The notes beneath the pieces were generated by a model. The model had not been told where the DNA came from and made no database searches. It was given only the letters and a program-made list of their open reading frames with translations. A DNA stretch of 18,020 bases from the NCBI GenBank assembly GCA_946631805.1, contig CAMPAJ010000004.1:1-18020 (forward strand), in the 5' to 3' direction. This DNA is from an uncultured Eggerthellaceae bacterium. Lineage in GTDB: Bacteria > Actinomycetota > Coriobacteriia > Coriobacteriales > Eggerthellaceae. Made by a program: the position numbers and the translations under genes. Shown here piece after piece: positions 14,837 through 18,020 of the stretch (the stretch's first letter is position 1; each line of letters begins with the position of its first letter).

Positions 14837-15814
14837 CTAGAACTTGCCGCCGCCCGAACTGCTGAAGCCGCCGCCTCCGCCGCCGCCCCAGCCGCCTCCG
14901 CCGAAGCCGCCGCCTCCGCCGCCGCTCTCGGATTCCTTGGGCTTGGGCACGACGGACAGCGTCGTGTTGATGAACTTGTCGTCGGACTGTGTGAGCACGA
15001 AGCTCTTGGGAACAAGGTAATTGGCGGCCTCGGTTTGCTCGCGCGCTGTTTTCATGGCAGCTTTCTCGCTGCTCGTCTTGCCGAAGGCAACGCCAGCGGG
15101 AATGCCCAGCAACGCGAGGATCTTCAGGAAGAACGAAAACACGTCGGGCTCGGTGTAGGGCTCGCCCCGCACGCTGTAGTACTCCAACTGCTCTTCCATC
15201 GCGCTGTAGTACGCTTTTGCGCCGCCGTACCAGTCGTTGTCGCCCAACTCGTCGGTCACGGCGCTTTCCATAGCGCTTATGCCCTCGTCCGAGAACGAGT
15301 ACGAGCCCTGCCCGTAGGCGATGGTCACGTAATCGCGCGAATCCACGGCAATCGCCAGCATGATGCCGTCGCCGTACTTGCCGTTGCTCTCTGCATTGCT
15401 TTCCTTGTTGAGCCCCAGGCCGTTCGCCCGATAGAAGCTCGTGGCGAAATTCGTGCGTTGCGAAGACGACGGGTCGCGCAGATCGTTGCCGCTCGAATCC
15501 TGCATGTAGTCCACGACCAGCAGATACACACCCATATCGTACTTGGCGGCCAGCTCTTGGGCCTTGGCTTCGAGCTGGTTGCGGTCTTCGGTCGAGAACA
15601 ACCCGTAATCGTCGACGACGTAGGTGCCAGCCGTATAGCTGACGCTCGACGAAAGCAAGCCGTCCTGGTCGATCACGTAGCTCGGACGCTCGGTGGCCGA
15701 CTGCACGCTAGCATCGGGATCCATATCGGCAAATGCGACGGCGGGAACGGCCAGAAGCGAGGCGCCCAGCACGAGCGCGAACAAAAGCGATGCGATCGTT
15801 TTGAATGACTTCAT
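14837..15814 (-). CDS. TPM-domain membrane protein with signal peptide and Gly-rich tail (YdjH/YgcG-like)
   Basis: 325 residues. A signal peptide spans 1-29 (ends AVAFA-DMD). The TPM domain lies at about 62-215 (YVVDDYGLFSTEDRNQLEAKAQEL, GDGIMLAIAVDSRDYVTIAYGQGS). A hydrophobic segment at about 224-244 is probably a membrane span, leaving a cytosolic part and a Gly-rich tail (298-325). The TPM domain therefore faces the outside. The family is YgcG/TPM, with suggested membrane-protein maintenance or phosphatase roles; the activity is not settled. ATG at 15814 lies 12 nt after the zinc-ribbon gene with a GGGGGTG site, so the two are coupled in one operon. Confidence 0.9.
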   Translation of the reverse strand: MKSFKTIASLLFALVLGASLLAVPAVAFADMDPDASVQSATERPSYVIDQDGLLSSSVSYTAGTYVVDDYGLFSTEDRNQLEAKAQELAAKYDMGVYLLVVDYMQDSSGNDLRDPSSSQRTNFATSFYRANGLGLNKESNAESNGKYGDGIMLAIAVDSRDYVTIAYGQGSYSFSDEGISAMESAVTDELGDNDWYGGAKAYYSAMEEQLEYYSVRGEPYTEPDVFSFFLKILALLGIPAGVAFGKTSSEKAAMKTAREQTEAANYLVPKSFVLTQSDDKFINTTLSVVPKPKESESGGGGGGFGGGGWGGGGGGGFSSSGGGKF

Positions 15815-15826
15815 GCGAGCACCCCC

Positions 15827-17170
15827 TTACATCCCAAATCCGAAGACGAAGAAAATGATGAGCGCCACCACGATGAACACGGGCAGGAACGTCAGGAGGA
15901 ACCGCATGCGCACCTTGCCGCTGTCGATGGGTAGGTCTCCGATGAACTTGCCCGTCTGGCCGTTCATGGCGAACAGGTAGTCTTGCCCATTCCATCTGGT
16001 GTGAAGCATCCACACCGGCAACAGCGCATACGAGATGTCAGTCCACTTGACGTTGGAATCGATGCGCCTGACGTGCGTTTCCATATAACCGTTCGCCGTG
16101 TCGGCGAGGACCTCTTCGCACGTGTTCTTCACGCGCTTGCGGGCACGGCCGTCGCACTGCTCGACGTCAAGGTCGTAGCGGTCAGTGAGGAAGCCCGGCA
16201 GGTACGATATCGAGAACGGCACCATCTCGGAATAGTCATACGGCTCGATAGCGTCCATGTGCGCGTCGGGCATCTTGGTGGAACCGTCCACGGGCACGCG
16301 CCGGAACTGCATGTTTCCCTCGCGGTACAGCTGGTAGTGGTCGGTCTCGGTATATATGTTGTCGCGGTCCGACCACGTGCGGGTATTGCGCCCCTCGAAC
16401 GACCCCTCGGCCAGACCCGTGCCGGAGTAGAGCCAGAACGGCACGTACACGCCCTGGATTTCCTCGATGTGGTTGTTGGCCGTGAAGTCGTTGGGAAGCA
16501 GCGGCTTTCCTTGGTAATAGCGTTTGAGCGCGCTTACGGCTTCTTCCTTGTTCAACTTGAAGGGGATCACGTAATCGGGTTTGAGCACGTCGGAAAGCTG
16601 GCCGGGCACCACGGCGTTGTTGCCGCAGTACGGGCAGCTGGTAACGGCCGTGACCTGATCGACCATCAGCTGCGCGCCGCACGCAGGGCAGTTGTAGGCC
16701 CGCATGCTGTCGGCATCGGCGTCGTTCCACTTGGATTGCGCGATGTAATCCTGAATGGGATCGCCCGTGAGCACCACATGGGGCTTCACCTGCGTTGCCG
16801 TGCTCGTCGAAGCCTCTGCGGCAGATACGTTGGGGGCCGCGGTCGCCCCATCGATGACCGCTTGCGCGGCAGCGGTGGCCTCTTCGACCGATTTCCCCTC
16901 CTTGAGCGCTTGGTTGTACACGGCTGTTGCCGCAGCCGTTGCGCTTTGCGCCCCAGCACCCGGGGCACTCCCCGTATCGGCGGCAAACTCCTCGCGCCGG
17001 TCCTTGGCCGCCTGGGAGTCAGCTTTCTCCTGCTTGGCCGCGAACAGCGCCTCGACCTCTTGAGGGGTAAACGTGGAATCGCAGAATTCGCAACGGAGTT
17101 TTCCGACGGAGCCATCGAAGCTCAGCCGCCCGTTGCAGTTTGGGCATTGGTACGTCGTAGTTTCGGCCAT
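15827..17170 (-). CDS. Double zinc-ribbon, C-terminal membrane protein (YdjG-like)
   Basis: 447 residues. Zinc ribbon 1 uses C9, C12, C27 and C30; an Ala/Ser/Thr-rich linker spans about 60-130; zinc ribbon 2 uses C161, C164, C179 and C182. A conserved domain follows (PDYVIPFKLNKEEAVSAL, IQGVYVPFWLYSG, YALLPVWMLHT) and a single C-terminal membrane span at about 421-443, so the bulk is cytosolic. Such proteins are often annotated as TFIIB-type zinc finger or PriA-like, which does not imply helicase activity. It resembles Bacillus YdjG by layout and neighbours. The start at 17170 is chosen for GGAGG 6 nt upstream; an in-frame start 30 codons earlier has none. Confidence 0.88.
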   Translation of the reverse strand: MAETTTYQCPNCNGRLSFDGSVGKLRCEFCDSTFTPQEVEALFAAKQEKADSQAAKDRREEFAADTGSAPGAGAQSATAAATAVYNQALKEGKSVEEATAAAQAVIDGATAAPNVSAAEASTSTATQVKPHVVLTGDPIQDYIAQSKWNDADADSMRAYNCPACGAQLMVDQVTAVTSCPYCGNNAVVPGQLSDVLKPDYVIPFKLNKEEAVSALKRYYQGKPLLPNDFTANNHIEEIQGVYVPFWLYSGTGLAEGSFEGRNTRTWSDRDNIYTETDHYQLYREGNMQFRRVPVDGSTKMPDAHMDAIEPYDYSEMVPFSISYLPGFLTDRYDLDVEQCDGRARKRVKNTCEEVLADTANGYMETHVRRIDSNVKWTDISYALLPVWMLHTRWNGQDYLFAMNGQTGKFIGDLPIDSGKVRMRFLLTFLPVFIVVALIIFFVFGFGM

Positions 17171-17207
17171 AGACAACCTCCACATGAGCGTGTCTGCATT
17201 ATGAGAC

Positions 17208-17238
17208 ATCATACCGCGAAACTGCGGGATTTGGGTTC
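17208..17238 (-). promoter_or_regulatory. Possible promoter of the ydjGHI-like operon (ECF-type or housekeeping)
   Basis: On the minus strand GAACC (17234-17238), 17 nt, then CGGTAT (17211-17216), resembling the GAAC/CGT(A/T) pattern of ECF sigma factors. An overlapping TATGAT (17208-17213) could instead be a housekeeping -10. In Bacillus the ydjFGHI operon is SigW-controlled, which makes the ECF reading attractive but unproven. Confidence 0.35.
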
Positions 17239-17260
17239 GCGTTGCCGAATCGTGAGGCAT

Positions 17261-17289
17261 GCATTAAAGGGGACCGTCCCCTTTAATGC
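17261..17289. repeat. 29-bp palindrome at the htpG 3' end
   Basis: Arms GCATTAAAGGGGAC (17261-17274) and GTCCCCTTTAATGC (17276-17289) are perfect about one central C. It begins 1 base after the htpG stop codon on the minus strand. It can form a 14-bp stem and probably limits read-through from htpG, although only a weak T-run follows. The GGGGAC/GTCCCC core is of a type often seen as dispersed intergenic repeats. Confidence 0.7.
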
Positions 17290-17290
17290 G

Positions 17291-18020
17291 CTACATCAAT
17301 TTGCAGATTTCCTCGGCGAAGGTGATGGGATCTTCGACGGGCATGCCGCAGGTCAGAAGTGCCTGGTTGTACAGCAGGTCGGTGTACAGGCGCAGCTTCT
17401 CCTTGTCGCCATCGGCTTGGGCGGTCTTCATCGTCTCGAATACCGGGTGCTGGGCGTTCAGCAGAAGCACGCGCTCGGCGTGCACGCCATCGGTCTTGGC
17501 GCTCTGCGACAGCACGCGTTCCATTTCGAGCGAGATGGGGCCGGCCGTCGTCAGCGTGGCGGGTGCCTCGGTGGGGGTCGGCGCGATCTTCACGTCGCTG
17601 ACGTTCGTAGAGAGGATTTCCTTCATCGCGTCGAGGAGCTCCTTGTTGGCCTCGCCCGCTTCTTCGGCGACCTTCTTCTCGTCGTCGCTCGCGACGTCGA
17701 TATCGGTCGTCGAAACGTTCTTGAACGACTTTTCCTTCCATTCGTGCATGGCCTGCAGGCAGAACTCGTCGACGTCCTCGGTGCACAGTAGCACGTCAAA
17801 GCCCTTGCGCGCGACGGTCTTGACGATGGGCAGGTTGCGCAGGCGGTCGACCGACTCGCCCACGGCATAGAAGATGTCGGTCTGGTCTTCGGGCATGGCC
17901 TCGACGTACTCGTCGAGCGTCACGTACTTCTGCTGCAGCGCCGAGTAGAACAGTACCAGCGGGCCGAGCTCGTCGTTCTTCATGCCATAGCCGGCGTACA
18001 GGCCAAACTTGATGGAGCGG
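17291..18020 (-). CDS. htpG: Chaperone HtpG (Hsp90 family), C-terminal part
   Basis: Partial: 242 residues and the stop codon (TAG at 17291-17293) are inside, and the N-terminus lies beyond the right edge. The visible part opens SIKFGLYAGYGMKNDEL and includes the middle-domain and C-terminal signatures DIFYAVGES, KGFDVLLCTEDVDEF, LNAQHPVFETMK and LYTDLLYNQALL, ending EEICKLM. HtpG is an ATP-dependent dimeric chaperone of the cytosol; the ATPase domain is outside the window. The palindrome 17261-17289 follows directly. Confidence 0.95.
   Translation of the reverse strand, partial: RSIKFGLYAGYGMKNDELGPLVLFYSALQQKYVTLDEYVEAMPEDQTDIFYAVGESVDRLRNLPIVKTVARKGFDVLLCTEDVDEFCLQAMHEWKEKSFKNVSTTDIDVASDDEKKVAEEAGEANKELLDAMKEILSTNVSDVKIAPTPTEAPATLTTAGPISLEMERVLSQSAKTDGVHAERVLLLNAQHPVFETMKTAQADGDKEKLRLYTDLLYNQALLTCGMPVEDPITFAEEICKLM

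Noticed and set aside
13038..14840. Plus-strand frame of 600 codons
   Set aside because: Antisense to the SPFH gene, with low-complexity Ala/Arg/Leu/Gly composition and no ribosome site.
15983..17791. Plus-strand frame of 602 codons
   Set aside because: It runs antisense across two real genes and the gap between them (zinc-ribbon protein and htpG), so it is a by-product of GC-rich codon use.

Overview
The window is GC-rich, gene-dense bacterial DNA. High-GC codon use, leaderless-type signals, a large secreted Ig/LRR-type protein and several families of intergenic palindromes fit an anaerobic actinobacterium of the Coriobacteriia/Eggerthellaceae kind. That assignment is inferred from overall character, not from a marker gene.

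Layout, left to right. (1) 1-2352, minus strand: a short leucine-rich leader ORF (2245-2352), a LeuA-family protein (599-2014) that lacks the canonical metal and catalytic residues, and the start of a sugar phosphate isomerase/epimerase that runs off the left edge. (2) 2353-2700: non-coding, with two strong hairpins. (3) 2701-6687, minus: a 1328-residue secreted protein with Ala-rich, LRR, Ig-like and propeller-like parts. (4) 6930-8403, plus: a TIGR04282/DUF2064 GT-A protein and a PPC/DUF296 protein. (5) 8404-8574: intergenic, with TGTACA-centred palindromes. (6) 8575-11798, minus: leuB, leuD and leuC, transcribed C-D-B; the 3' end of leuC is formed by a palindromic repeat. (7) 12001-12966, plus: a DEDDh 3'-5' exonuclease followed by a strong bidirectional terminator. 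(8) 13053-17170, minus: a three-gene membrane/stress operon (double zinc-ribbon membrane protein, TPM-domain protein, SPFH protein with tandem zinc ribbons) in the same order as Bacillus ydjG-ydjH-ydjI. (9) 17291-18020, minus: the C-terminal third of HtpG.

How the genes relate. leuC, leuD and leuB supply isopropylmalate isomerase and dehydrogenase for leucine synthesis. A canonical leuA is not in the window. The LeuA-like protein at 599-2014 keeps the fold and the C-terminal regulatory domain but has lost the DRE Asp/Glu, both HxH histidines and the subdomain His motif, so it probably does not perform the classical condensation. A leader ORF rich in Leu codons immediately upstream nevertheless suggests leucine-responsive control. 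The ydjGHI-like operon probably acts in envelope stress. A possible ECF-type promoter (GAACC, 17 nt, CGGTAT) lies upstream of it.

The most notable points are the active-site-less LeuA homologue with its Leu leader and isomerase partner, two copies of a 29-bp operator-like dyad 3 kb apart, and several palindrome families, one of which has been absorbed into the leuC coding sequence.
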